A program made the position numbers and the translations under genes. From contig JAVUNC010000025.1 of NCBI GenBank assembly GCA_032173965.1, positions 13,840,001-13,904,000 on the forward strand: DNA of 64,000 bases, read 5' to 3'. Source of the DNA: Sitta carolinensis (taxonomy: Eukaryota; Chordata; Aves; Passeriformes; Sittidae). Shown one piece after another: positions 26,942-38,744 of this stretch. The notes beneath the pieces were generated by a model. It made no database searches and was not told the DNA's origin. It was given only the letters and a program-made list of their open reading frames with translations. How positions within the stretch are numbered: position 1 is the stretch's first letter; each line of letters begins with the position of its first letter.

Positions 26942-29161
26942 AAAACCTGAGCTTAGAAGGGATTACATCTAATATTGAAAACATTTCCTGGAAATGGAAA
27001 AACTGTGATAACAGCTGCTGTCTTGGCTCATTTTCAGTTGGGTTTTTTGGTTTGCTTGGTTTAGGTTTTTGTTGGTTTGAGGTTTTTTTTTTTTTTTACT
27101 ACAGCAATTTGCAAGTAGTTGCAGCTATCTCAAGTAAGCTTACATCATTAGTAAAACCTCATTTCCATGTTTCCTGTCCAGTCAGAGCAGTTCCTCTACT
27201 TGCTGACTTGTTGACTTTCTGAATAGCATTTACAGTAATAGCACTTCCATTTTACTATAAATGCTTATTTGTGAAATAACTAAAAGCTGGCTGCATTTGG
27301 AAGATAACTATAGGAAGAATCTATATTTTATGCTAAAGCAAAATGCCTTCAGTGAGAATTAAGAAAATCTTTTCTAAGACATAATGAGCTGAAATGTCTC
27401 TTATATTAGTATTCTTTTTAAATTCCAGTCATACGTGCCTTCTTGGATTGAAATATTCTTTTGCAATCTCTGCAGTACTGTAGCATTGTAAAGTGATAAA
27501 CACTCAGCACTAGTGATGAAAAATAGAAGGAAGAGCCAAGAAAAGCATGAAACAAGGAGCTCAGGTGTTGATAGTGTCAAAAAACAGGTCTGTGCTTATT
27601 CAAAGATTTGGCCTTCTTAGGTTATATTAATACATTCAGCCTTAATGTTTTAAAGTGCTTTGAAATATATGTGTTAATTTGAGTTCTTAAAATTATGGTT
27701 CATGATTTCAAATCAGAGTGTTAATGAAATTTTATAATTGTTCAGCCAAATTTGTGCCTCTTTCCTTGGAATAAGACTAAGCTTCCAAAAACAGTGTTAT
27801 ATATGTGGTAATCTGTTACTACACCAAAAGTTTTGATTTATTTTGTATCAAAACAGATAATAATTCTCCCTATGACATTCGTAACTCCAGCAAGTCCTCC
27901 TTCATTAAACCCGTGTTCATATGGAAGGAGTAGCACTCTCCTCCATCACATTTAAAACAGCTAGTGAAAATCCCTGCCAGCCCAAGGGGATCTTTGCACC
28001 CTTTCCCAATCTGGGATTAATTACTGTGTGCTGAGCAACTGCAGATATTCCACCCTGAGCAGCCTGATGTCACTTTGGAAATGGAGCTGACTTAGAGCAG
28101 AGCATTTGGACCAGAAGCCTCCAGAGGTTCCTCCCAACGTAAATTACTCTGCGAGCTCTTCTTCTTTGGGACCAGCCTACTGGAGGCCAGGCTGTGCTTT
28201 GTGTGTACATAATCTAGACTTACCCTAAAGAACATTTAAAATTGATGTTCACGTTGCTCTGAGCCTTCACAAAGGGAACGTGGGGTTCTCTGTGTGGGTC
28301 AGTAACAGCCAGCAGTCATCACCTCCTGGTGTCTCTTCCTTGCCCTGAGTGAAATGAACTGGAAATGTTCCACTGTTTCTCAGCAGACAGGAGGGGTTTA
28401 GACTCAGCCTGTGACTTTTCACAGACTTTCAATTAAATGAATAGGGAGACTGAACTACCTCATCCTTCCTGGAGCTGACAATTTCAAAGCAGTTTTGAGT
28501 CACAGTGATAGGAGTGGTGCTAAGGAGCCTTCCTCTCCCACACTGACTCATCAGGGCTTTCATTTTCCACTCCAGTCAGGATGCCAACACATTCAACGAC
28601 AATTAAATTTATCCTAACAAGAAGGCTCTGAAAGTTTAATTAAGCTCTGAACTGTACCTGAGCAGTGAACTTACACGATGTGAACCCTGACATGAATGCA
28701 TGTCAGTCTGTAGCTAAAATCAGCTTCCATTTATTTCTTGGTATTGGGGATGACCCCTAGATGGAAAGAAAGCCCTGAAATTTTCCTCGAAAATTTTTAA
28801 TGCTAGTTTGTACTGCTTAACTGCATTTTGTTAAATGACAGGCTCAGTCATATTGCAGCTGGGATTTTTGGTTTTGAAGTAACATTCAGGTTAGCATGTT
28901 GCACTCCTGTAGTCAGTCTAATGGCTGAAAATACGTGTTGGTTTGACTAGGGTGAACTGAGCCACTTAAAATGGATTTTTACCAGAGTTATATTTTACCA
29001 TAAGTAGTACTTTCATTTTCAGCAATGTAAGTTGAGAATCATGGTTTGTGAGTGACACCTTCCATGACTTGGAAGTCACTTTTACCTTACAGTACCTTTG
29101 TTTTTCAAGACTCAAAAGGGAGAAAAACTACTTTCCAAGTAGTTTTATTGATTTGTGTGCC

Positions 29162-29192
29162 AAAAAAAAAAAAATATATATATATATATATA
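29162..29192. repeat. A13 run joined to (AT)n microsatellite
   Basis: Thirteen A residues pass directly into about nine AT units. Simple-sequence DNA. Confidence 0.9.
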
Positions 29193-30790
29193 CAAAAGGC
29201 CCACTCCAAACCATTATACCAGAGCTCTTTGTTAACTAGTAGCACTTCAAAAATTTCTGTTAAGCATAATTTGTTCTAAGACAAACTGAAATACACAAGT
29301 GAGACTATATGCACTTAAAATCGGTAAAGAACACTTTCATCAGTAAAGAACAAAGGAATTACATTTGAGTTACAGTTTGATTAAAAATGTCATTTAGACT
29401 GGGGACATGGGGCTGTCTTCACAGTCACTTCAGAAATTTATTTTAACTCTTATTCCAATACTAAGCATTCTTCAGATATTTAACATTTGTGGAAAATCTA
29501 ATATCCCAAGATTTCTGACATCCCTGCAACAGCAGGTGTATGAAAACCCTGACTTTAATTTGTGTAAAGCAGAACCTTTGGAACAATCACCACCAGAAGC
29601 CAGCTCTGGTATCTGTGAAATACTTACAAGCAATATATTTAGAGGATTAAAAACTCCTCTTTTTGAGATCCAGCCTGTCTTGAAGTGAGCTCTAATAAAC
29701 TAAAAGAATGTCTTGGACACTTTCAGGTGCTGACAAATGTCTAGTGAGCTTTAAGGGTTGGTTTACCTTTCTTGTCCACTCCAGGATGTCAAAATTGCCA
29801 TATCAGGCTTTTAGTGCATGGAGAGAAACTTGCTTGTCCTACTTTAAAGCAATAATATTTTATATTTGTAGCATTACCCTGGTGAAATTTTAAAATGAAA
29901 TGTCATGGAGTACAAATAACACCAGAATTTCTTTAATATCCCAAATCACGAATAGAAGCATGTCTAGACTCAAATACAAACCACCTTTTATAGCACAATT
30001 CCAATCCTCCTCTGTTCCCTGCCAAGTGCTGAGCTCAGTCCCTGAGGGCCTGAGAGGGTTTCCTTGGCTGCAGCAGCTGGCACTGGCAGGGCAGGGAGTG
30101 CTCCTGGCCCTGGTGTGGGGCTGATTTCAGCAGCTAGCACAGGTCTGCACAGGTGCAGAACTCTCACTTTAAGCACCATAACTCCTTTGGTGCGTGATTT
30201 GGGAGATTGGGAACTGACTTTTTTGATCCAGGAAGGGCTGGGATCAGGGATCCTGATTGTAATCCCCTAGCTCTGTCAGTAGTCCTTCAATGCCTTTCTT
30301 CTAAACATAGAAATAACAGTTGTTCTGAAATGAGTTCTTCGTGCGTGCCGAATTTGCCAGACATTTCACTTTGAGACGAAGATATGACAAATGTGCTTCC
30401 TAGCATTTTCATGTTGATTTATTCTTCCTCACAAAGGACAACTTCATAAAGAGTTTGAATCAGATCCATGTTCACACTTTACATATGCAACATTTTTGTG
30501 GCTGATAAAGCTGGCTTCTCAGGCAAACTAGGAAATAAAGTGCAACCAGAGAAGGGCATGCTGAGACCGCTATACCTCAACAACTTTTTTTTTTTTCCAA
30601 CTAATCATCATTATTATTACGAGTAAATATTTACTCTTAGGTGCATTGGGCAGATCATTCTGACTCATGCATTTAATGGATGTTGTCCTCTTAGGTTAAT
30701 GATTATCTTTTGTGTATGAAAGCTTTGCTAATTCTTATAACTACATAGGATAGCCATTTTAGTACTTACCAGGTGACATTGATGCTGACA

Positions 30791-30937
30791 TAACCTTTCT
30801 AGTATTGTTGGATATATTTCTAGTATTGTTGGATATATTACTAGTATAACCTTTCTAGTATTGTTGGATATATTTCTAGTATAACCTTTCTAGTATTGTT
30901 GTATATATTTCTAGTGTAACCTTTCTAGTATTGTTGG
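30791..30937. repeat. 35-bp tandem repeat, about four copies, with nested duplication
   Basis: The unit starts TAACCTTTCTAGTATTGTTG and ends near TTTCTAGTA. Copies start at 30,791, 30,847, 30,882 and 30,917, so the last spacings are exactly 35 bp. The first copy is 56 bp long because its inner 21 bp (the TAGTATTGTTGGATATAT portion) is itself duplicated. Copies differ at only a few positions, so the array is young. It has no coding potential. Confidence 0.95.
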
Positions 30938-33559
30938 CTGTAGCTCGTGTCATGACACTGGTGTGAATTATGGCTGTCTTGAGGCTACAAACCTTCAGAG
31001 AGCACAGATGGTGTGCAGGGAAAAAAATTGTAATGATGGTTGCACATCACACATTCAGCTTCCCCTTGCAGACTCTTTCCTTTACCATTGCCTCATACTC
31101 TTAGGTACCCTTTAATCAAGCATCTAAGACATAATTTTTTGTACAGACTATGTTCTATAATAAAGATTGTAACATGCAATTCTGGAAAATACCTCTACTA
31201 CCAGCATTATCACAGCTTCTCCTTGGTCTCCCCCAGACTTCCTTAGAAATGTATCACCATTACTTCCAGACAGCTGATTTTTTTTTTATTACTTCTATGA
31301 AAGAACGATGAAAGCTTTGTAAGCTCATTAGCAGAGCATGTGTGTAGGCTTAAAATTACAGATAATAGACATATGGTTGGAAAGTCAGTAATTCCTTTAC
31401 GTATTTGCCAAGACTTAGGTCAAGGTTCAGGGTTTCCTTTGCTCAAGCTGGTGAAATCAGAAATTCCTCCAGGTATTCTGGGGAGGGTTTGCCGTGCACA
31501 TGCAAGACAGGTGACGAGGCACAGTTATCTCAGTTGCCTTCTGCAAGAGCAAGCCCTGTTTACTCTCAATTGCACCCAATTGCGATGTGTTTTTCTTTTT
31601 GCACTTTTTTGAATAAGCCAATCCTTTTTCTAACAGTTCTTGGTGTTTTCTATGCACTCTCATAATTTGTTATTTGTAACATTACAGTAAAATCATTGTA
31701 ATAAATTTTGATGGCACAACCCTGGCTTTTCATGTCAGTGACATTAACAGTTAATGTATTGGAAAATATTTGTGTGCTTAACAGTAATCATAATTTTTTT
31801 TTTTTAAAATTACCTTCTTCCCACTCAAGAAGCACAGCCCTTGCATGTCACATCTGTATTTGTACAACCATTTCATAAAAAGTAAAGTGACATAAATATG
31901 TGTAGACAGTCAGATATTTCACAGAAGTATTCATCAAAAGTATGATTTCTCCTCAGGTTCACCAGCTGTTTCTTCACGATCATGGTTCTTCAGTTTTTGC
32001 TAGTAACAAAGCCCCAAGCTCTAAATGCAGATCTTGGGCTCAGCTCCAGGAGAGGGTGTGAGGATTGGTGCAGTTGTGCATCTCCACAGCATCAGCCTGG
32101 GCATCTGGAAGCAGCAGTGGGGGCAAAATCTACCCTTGCCTTTGTGTTTGCCCTGCTTCAAATGTGAAAGGCCAGCTCTGCCAGAGAGGCTGCCTTGTCT
32201 TGACAAATGGCTCTTTTTTCCCTGGCTGAGTGAGTGCCACTGCCTGTTTGAGAGGTTTTGTGGGCACATTGTCACCCCTGCCCAGAGAGGCCACTAGCTG
32301 CTTGCATGTGATGACCCTGTTGCAGTCTGAGTTTCCTAAACCTGAAGTTTCTGAGTTTCTAAGTTCAGTTTCTTCATGATGTTTTAGTTCAGGAAGGCCT
32401 TGTTCCCACAAGGCTTGACATGAACATTACCAGTGTTTTTATAACAAGTATAATATTTTAGATTCCTTTCTGTGAGATGAACTTTCTCTAATGTCTTTCA
32501 ACTTTAGGCAATGAAGTGAAGAGTTCTGTCACTCTTCCTACCAATAAGAGTAACCTGTTCAAGAAAGTGTAAAAAAGAGTCAATCGTTTGAATAAAAATA
32601 ATTAGAGTCAGACTGTTCTAAACAAAGAATCATGTCGTTTGTTACTCTCCACAGTGACACCCTATAGCAGTGTGACAGCTCCCCACTGCACCAAACCTGC
32701 TCTGGGTACATTCTACTCCTTCCAAAAAGGATTTTTTATATGTGTCTTGGAATATATATTCAGATACTTTTTCAGATACTTTTCAGAATATTGGTTTTAC
32801 AACCAAATAAAAAATATTTTCCGCCTTTAAATCTCTCAGCAACTTCATAGGTGAAGTTATTTCCTATTGCTCTTATTTTGTGGTCCCAGTAGTTCACACT
32901 GATTTTTAAAGAATTACGGTTTGTGTGTATGAGTGTGTGTCACCCTTGCTAGTCAATGTTAGAGAGAGCAGCAGTAAATGTTACTGTATCTGGGGACTGC
33001 AATGATTTGTCCTTTTGACATTGACTTAATTTTACACATTTTTCAGGAAGCTGAAATTGAATGAGCACTTTTAGCCAGGTTCCCTCTATCAGGAACAACA
33101 TAAGTGTGTGAATATGATGACTAATGTGGAGTAATCCCAAACTAATACCTATTTAAGATTTCAAACCATAACATGTCTAGATTAAGTTATTTTTTTAGAA
33201 AAGTGCTTATGCATCTGGCAGAGAATTTTGTCTTAAATAAGCAGTGTTAGAGATAAAGAAGTAATGGTTTTAGAGGTGAACTGTGAAAGAAAGAATCTAT
33301 ATTCATCTTATAAAAGAAAGTATTTATTTTCATTAGGATTTTTGCTTAGATACTGAAGTAATGCATACATAAATTTTGAAAGCATATGAAGCTGGAGCCT
33401 GAGCAAAGCCTTGAAGAGATACCAAACCCATCCTGTGTTCAAATTCAACTCTGCTTCATGTCACAGAACAAAGTTTCTAACAGAAGCACAGAAATTGCAA
33501 TTTCCTATGTCATTATTTCAAAGTTTATTTCGAAGTTTAAGATGAAATGCAATAAAATT

Positions 33560-33622
33560 ATTTTCTTTTTCTTTTTTCTTTTTCCTTTTTTTTTTTTCCT
33601 TTTCTTTTCTTTTCTTAACCAG
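33560..33622 (+). promoter_or_regulatory. Polypyrimidine tract and 3' splice site
   Basis: About 55 nearly uninterrupted T/C bases end in TTAACCAG at 33,622, immediately before the candidate terminal exon. This is a textbook strong 3' splice site. A second AG (ATTTAG at 33,631) is an alternative acceptor in the same reading phase. Confidence 0.6.
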
Positions 33623-33777
33623 CTAATTTAGGTGATGGGATAGAATACAGCCAGCAGAAACGTGAAAATATTGGAGTTCTCATTGAAGAGACGCTGGAAC
33701 TCTTAGAACGCTACGGTGGAGAAAATGCTTATATAAACATTAAATACATGATCCCCACTTATGGGTCGTGCATGTAA
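33623..33777 (+). CDS. Probable terminal coding exon of an unidentified gene
   Basis: After the strong acceptor, the exon contributes two bases of a split codon, then 50 codons and a TAA at 33,775-33,777. The peptide starts near [14 protein letters not shown], has an acidic, probably helical middle ([14 protein letters not shown]) and ends in a short tail finishing SCM. Several features argue for constraint. At least five CpGs fall in 155 nt of otherwise CpG-poor, AT-rich DNA. The peptide has a balanced, charged, amphipathic composition, and an AATAAA follows about 290 bp downstream. An in-frame stop lies right before the acceptor, so it is only open as a spliced exon. The upstream exon must leave one base, and no good partner was found within 33 kb, implying a long last intron. 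I do not recognise the family. It could also be an alternative 3' exon of a larger gene. Confidence 0.55.
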
Positions 33778-34090
33778 ACTGAATCATATTAAATGAGATG
33801 ATTCCATCTGTGCTCTAAAAAAACTGTATCTGACTCTGTATGGCATCTTGTTAGTCATGCTTTATCTTTTCTACAGCTGCTAAAATAGTGGCTTCTGGGG
33901 CTTTGGAGTGTTAGCACTATTGTGAGCAAGGCTTTCCAATACATAAATAGTGTCTGTTCCTTTGATTACAATGGTGTACTGTGGTTGTTTGTTCCCTGAA
34001 AGAATCACTCCTTTATAACAGAGCTGACTGGAGCAGGAATCTGAGTTAAACCTTCACTTGTGTAGACAATAAAACTATAATTTTCATACG
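33778..34090 (+). other. Probable 3' untranslated region
   Basis: This AT-rich sequence lies between the TAA of the 33.6-kb exon and the first AATAAA. It has no further long open frame. The extent is inferred from the poly-A signal. Confidence 0.4.
34068..34073 (+). terminator. Candidate polyadenylation signal AATAAA
   Basis: A canonical AATAAA is followed about 35-40 bases later by a G/T-rich stretch (CTGTTCTGTGTCCG, near 34,107-34,120), as expected for a cleavage site around 34,085-34,095. It would end the transcript carrying the 33.6-kb exon. Confidence 0.45.
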
Positions 34091-34256
34091 CAATCCAGCA
34101 ATCGCTGTTCTGTGTCCGCTTGCCCCGAGGGTGATGTCAGAGGCTGTAACAAGAAGAGTTTATGCTGACTGCTTAATAGGTGTTTGTCATGGAGGAGAAA
34201 CACCAGTTCAGCAGTGCCTCTCTAGCAGCTGGGCTGAATAATGTGCACTGACATAC

Positions 34257-34262
34257 AATAAA
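34257..34262 (+). terminator. Second candidate polyadenylation signal AATAAA
   Basis: A second AATAAA, with TGTTGAATGTATAT downstream, is a possible distal poly-A site for the same 3' exon. AATAAA is common by chance in AT-rich DNA. Confidence 0.25.
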
Positions 34263-35296
34263 ACTGTTGAATGTATATACCAATTGCAGCAAGAAAATTT
34301 ATATTTTCCATTATAAGGCACTGTCATTAAATTAATCCAGGTTTCTTACCCACTCCTGTTCTCAGCTTCCAGGTGTTTATTCATGGAATTTGGGTTCCTC
34401 TTGGTGAACATAAGGCACAAGCGCAGTTTTGAAGGAAAGAAGCCCATAAAAAACTTGAATAAATCAGATGGAAGATAGAGTATACATAAAGTATCAGCCC
34501 CTAGCGACACTGTTAATCTGGGTAAACACAGAATATACACGTAAAGGGCACTTGGTATTTTTGTACCTTCAAGGTTGCTATTGCTTTTCTGTTGTTATTA
34601 TTATGGTGTGTATGTGTGCAAACAATGTAACTATTGTTACAGGAATCCCTTACAATTTCCTACTCAGTTAGTTTCTCCCTGCATACCCATAACAGAGAAC
34701 TGATATCATCATGGATTTAAGCAAAGCTATTGAGATTGACTTTATTGCTTTTTAAGCATTTCTATGGAATAAACCTACCAAAAAAATAAAAAAAAAATAA
34801 AACCAATCTTACAATTCTCAAGGACAACCATTTAAAATTACTAAGTCAGCTCAAGACAGAGCTTCATTCAGAGATATGAACTTTGCCTAAAAACATGAGT
34901 TTTTTCAAAGTACTTTAAAAGACTTTGGGCTCATTTGGCTTTTATTAAGTTTTCTGAAGCTATTCAAATGTGGAAGCAAGTTGAGCTTTCAAGCACTTCA
35001 CTATAACTTAAGAACCTGAAATGCACTCTTTGGTGTTAGACACATGAGACTTTTCCCAAGTCTTTATCTCTATCCATTTCCATATTCACACCTTGCAAGA
35101 CTTACCCAAGTGAGAGACACAGCCCCTGCTCTGCCCTGCTCTCTTGGAAGTCTGCTGGCAGTGTGGGGAGCACCTTCCCACCTGCTGAAACTTCGAGCCA
35201 TATCTGTCATTAGATTGACATTAGAACTTGCCTTTTTCTGTTCTGTGGCACCTTCAGCCTGAGAATTTTCTTTTACTTTCTTCTCTTTCCTATAAG

Positions 35297-35300
<4 letters not shown>
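34263..35300. other. Noncoding stretch
   Basis: Nothing gene-like was found. AATAAA at 34,768 followed by an A-rich tract (34,780-34,801) is a possible old retroposon tail. Confidence 0.55.

Positions 35301-35358
<58 letters not shown>
35301..35358. repeat. (TA)29 microsatellite
   Basis: There are twenty-nine uninterrupted TA units. Long perfect TA tracts can extrude cruciforms and are highly length-variable. It sits at the point where the window shifts from AT-rich to more GC-rich sequence. Confidence 0.97.
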
Positions 35359-35362
<4 letters not shown>

Positions 35363-36499
35363 ACTCTTCCCACCTCTTAGAGGAGCTGCACCTTCCAGTG
35401 ATGCCATGAGCACTCGTCAGCCCCTGGTTTAGGCATGGCTGCTGGAGGTGTGCCTTTTTCCCAGGCCCCCAGAGGCATTTCTTTGTTTGTTGTTGTTCTT
35501 CCTGAGCTTTGCTTTATACAATTTTTCCAGGGCTACCCTCAAGTCGTGGAGAGGGTTGAGACAGGGTCTTTCCAGTGTCCAGCATACACCTGTGATGGAT
35601 AAGTACATCCAAAACTCTGCCTCGTGTCTGGGTGTTGACAAATCTTCCACCTGCCAGGCAGAAAGGAAGGTGAAGCCTGGCTGCAGGCCCATGCCTCTGG
35701 AAACTCAAGAGCTTTGTCTTCAAACCTTGCAGCACAGACACTGGCTGGGTAATGCAGGGGGGCACGGGCTGTGTCTTCTCTTCCAAAAATGCCTTTCTGC
35801 ACAGCCACCCTGGCAGTATCCACACAGCCTTCTCTTACAGCTCCTCTCCTTTGCCTTGCATGCTCCCTGGCACCAATGGGCCATGCTTTTTCATTTACTG
35901 ACATCGATGGATTTGGTAACTGTGGCATTGCAGGTTTCCCATGAGTACAGACTGTGCTGGAAAACTGCAGCTCAGAGGGAGCTGAGTTATTCAGCTCAGA
36001 AACAAACCAAGCCCTTCATAAAAGGAGAATTCCCAGGCCACCTTTCACTCCTCAGCTATTTGTATTCTTTCCTTAAGAGAAAGTCCAGTACTGCTCTTTG
36101 CCTGAGATCACAAAGCTCCTCAATAGCTGGCTTCAGTCCCCTGATGCTGGGCTCCAGCCACAGAGCCACTTGCAGAAGGGGCTGTGCAGGAAAGGGCTCT
36201 CTGGGTTTTCCCTGTCCCATCACCCCTCTGCACTCCCAGCAGCTCTGCCGAGCATGAGAAGTTTCAGGCTCCTCACCAGCCTTTGTAACTCTGTTCCCTG
36301 GCCCCCTCTCTCTGCATCCCCTCCCCTTCAGCTCAACTAGGACAAGCCTGCTGACTGACACCATGGAAAATGGGTACTTTGTGAAGCTGCAGACTTGCCT
36401 GGGCCTAATGCCCTCAGCCTTGTGCTCTTTCTTGAAGATTTCTTTCACAAGACATAGGTTCAACAAGGGGTGACCTTATGGCAAACTGTAAGGGCAATA

Positions 36500-37100
36500 G
36501 AGGTCATGCATATTCACATCAGGAAAAATAAGTTTTATAGAAAAGTACTTTTATTTGCATGTTCAGGATGAGAACATTAGCCTCCATCAATATCGTTTCT
36601 ATGTCTGGTCCATTGATTTAAAAGGGAACATTCTCTCATAACCTTACTTCTAGGAGGTGGACTGGTAAAAAGAAGCATGATAAAACCCACAGGTTAGTAA
36701 TTTAGAAACACTGAGAATAAAGCTATTTTAAGATGTCATTTTACTAAGTTAAACTGTAGGCCTTCCAACCTTGACAATGTCCCTTTAAGCATGATAAGCA
36801 GCATATTTATAGGCAATTACAGCACAGCTCAGAGCACTTTGTAAAGCATAAGATCAAGGACTCAGGTGCTTAATTCTGTGATTAAGCATACGAGTAATAC
36901 TATGTCATTCAATATACTGCTTAGCTATCTTACTATGCTGAAAAAAACAGAATTATGGTTAAGAAACAGTAACTGCCTCTCTTTTGACCAGGTCATGTAA
37001 TTGTGGTCACTGATGCTAGGGGCAAGCCAATCAACAATTTTTAATAGTAATTAATTAAAAGGTACTCTGGGCCAGGTGTTTCAAGGGGTATAAATTAAGT
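36500..37100. promoter_or_regulatory. Possible conserved noncoding element (weak)
   Basis: This is a repeat-free AT-rich island inside GC-richer DNA. It has many TAAT/ATTA cores (for example TAGTAATTAATTAAAAGG near 37,045) and GATAAG-like sites. It lies just upstream of a possible microexon. Regulatory function is only inferred from texture. Confidence 0.2.
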
Positions 37101-37164
37101 GTAGAGGCAGTAAGGCTAATCTGCCTTTATAGAAGTGATATGGTTTGTGCCTTCCTCTCCTCAG

Positions 37165-37188
37165 CTGCTTTCCAGCTCTTCAGCAATG
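37165..37188 (+). CDS. Possible 24-nt microexon
   Basis: A strong acceptor (GTGCCTTCCTCTCCTCAG) immediately precedes 24 nt, and a good donor (GTAAGG from 37,189, or GTAAGG again at 37,194) follows. The 24 nt are in-frame-neutral and would encode eight residues, mostly Leu and Ser. Vertebrate neuronal microexons have this size and this kind of strong polypyrimidine tract. The neighbourhood gives no gene identity, so this could easily be a chance pairing of splice-like motifs. Confidence 0.15.
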
Positions 37189-38709
37189 GTAAGGTAAGGA
37201 GCATCAGTGAACAAATGTGTGGAAAGTTAAGTTGTAAATGCTGGTTTTCTGAAACTACCTGTTTGAAATATCTCCAGTTTACCTTAATAATTATGTTAGG
37301 CTGGCTGGCAACTTGAAGAAGGAGAATCATGTGGTAACACTAGGGGGAAAAGATGTACCTTTGGCTGCCTTTGTCATGCATGATCATGAAAACAAGCATA
37401 AAACAGAATAATTTTGACGATTCCTCCCCCAAAGCTATGTGAGGGAGCTCTGCTAGGGGTGTCAGAGCTTAGGGGACTCTGGCACTCAGTGAATGCTGGC
37501 AGGTGCTGCAGAGCAGTCACTGTGCAAGCTGCTGCTGACTGAACACCCTGAGCTGCCCGTGTGAAGGTGAGCAGGGGCAGGGCTGGCTGGGGCTCCTGCC
37601 CAGCTGGGGCTCCTGCAGAGGGGCAGAGCCTGGCAGGGGATGGAGCAAGATGCTGCCAGCACTGGTGGCAGGGAGCCGGAGCCAGGCTTCTTGCTGGTAG
37701 CTTTCCAGTGTTTCAAAGAGATGGAGCTGCCAAAAAAAGTTTGAAAAGAGCCTCCCAGGAGTCAAATACAAAAGGGCTGTGGGAAGTTGTAAGTGGGAGG
37801 GAAGGTATGGGACCCTAGCTGAGAGGGTGTTTGTGCACGGGGTGCAGGGAGGTGTAGCTGCAGCCAAGCAGGGCGAAAATAAAACGTTAGAGCAGACACT
37901 ATGTGCTTTCCTAATCCTGTCTGGAGACCCTCTGACTTCCAGAAGAGCATTCTCCAGTCTGAGGGGCTCTGCAGGCAGTGGGGCACATCGCATTTTTCCA
38001 CTCATCTGTAACATCCTGTGTTTTCTGCCTTAAATAAAAGCAGTGATGTTTGTGGGAACTCCATATAAAGCCTGTCTGCTTGCAACCTCTCAGAGCTGCT
38101 TTGTGCCTCCTGGAGACCGGGAGAGGAAGGTTTATGCCCTGGCAGGACAAGAAGTTCCCTGCACTGGCCCCATAATCCTTCCGGCATGTGAGGGGAGGGC
38201 AGGGCAGTGTGTGTGGTGGGGCATAGCTTAGCTGTTCTTGTGCTTGCCTAGCAAATCCAGCCCGGGTATATCTGTGGGGCTCTCTGCTGAGAGCTCTCCC
38301 CTCCCTGGACAGTGCATGGTGGCCTCTGGTGAGCTGGGTGGAAGCCTGCTTGAGCAGAGACAGCAACCTGCAGCCTCAGGGAGGAAAAAGTGTTTCTTGC
38401 AGAGCAGGGAGTTAGCTTTGTGCTTCACGTCCCACTTGTGATGCCACAAATCAACAAATACTTTGTTTTTACTGATGCTACTCAGGAGTGAGTTGAGGAG
38501 CTCTCGTGAACCCTGGCTCATCCCCCTGTGCTCTTGGTGTGTGCAGCAGGACAGGGTCAGGGTGCCCCAAAGTGGGTGACATTGCTCCCCTCTCTGGGCT
38601 TCCCATTAGCAGAGGAAGCACCTAATCTTGGCCACGCTGCTGTGGCACTTTCCAACCAGGAATATGCCCTGAGTCCCCTTCCTCAAGAGGAAAGGAGAGG
38701 CTGCTCAGA

Positions 38710-38716
<7 letters not shown>

Positions 38717-38744
<28 letters not shown>
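38717..38744. repeat. T28 homopolymer
   Basis: Twenty-eight consecutive T residues. No recognisable retroposon lies next to it. Confidence 0.95.

Larger units (their letters stand above)
25915..33559. other. AT-rich noncoding stretch upstream of the 33.6-kb exon
   Basis: No gene is recognised. It contains an A-rich simple repeat (26,899-26,941), an A-run joined to (AT)n (29,162-29,192) and the 35-bp tandem repeat at 30.8 kb. If the 33.6-kb exon is real, this is its upstream intron on the plus strand. Open frames at 29,407-29,688 and 31,340-31,665 have no protein-like features. Confidence 0.6.

Noticed and set aside
35448..36257. 269-codon open frame on the plus strand, the longest in the window
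   Set aside because: Leu/Ser/Cys/Gln-rich with no domain. Several frames on both strands are open at the same place, there is no promoter, splice or poly-A context, and GC-rich composition explains the lack of stops.
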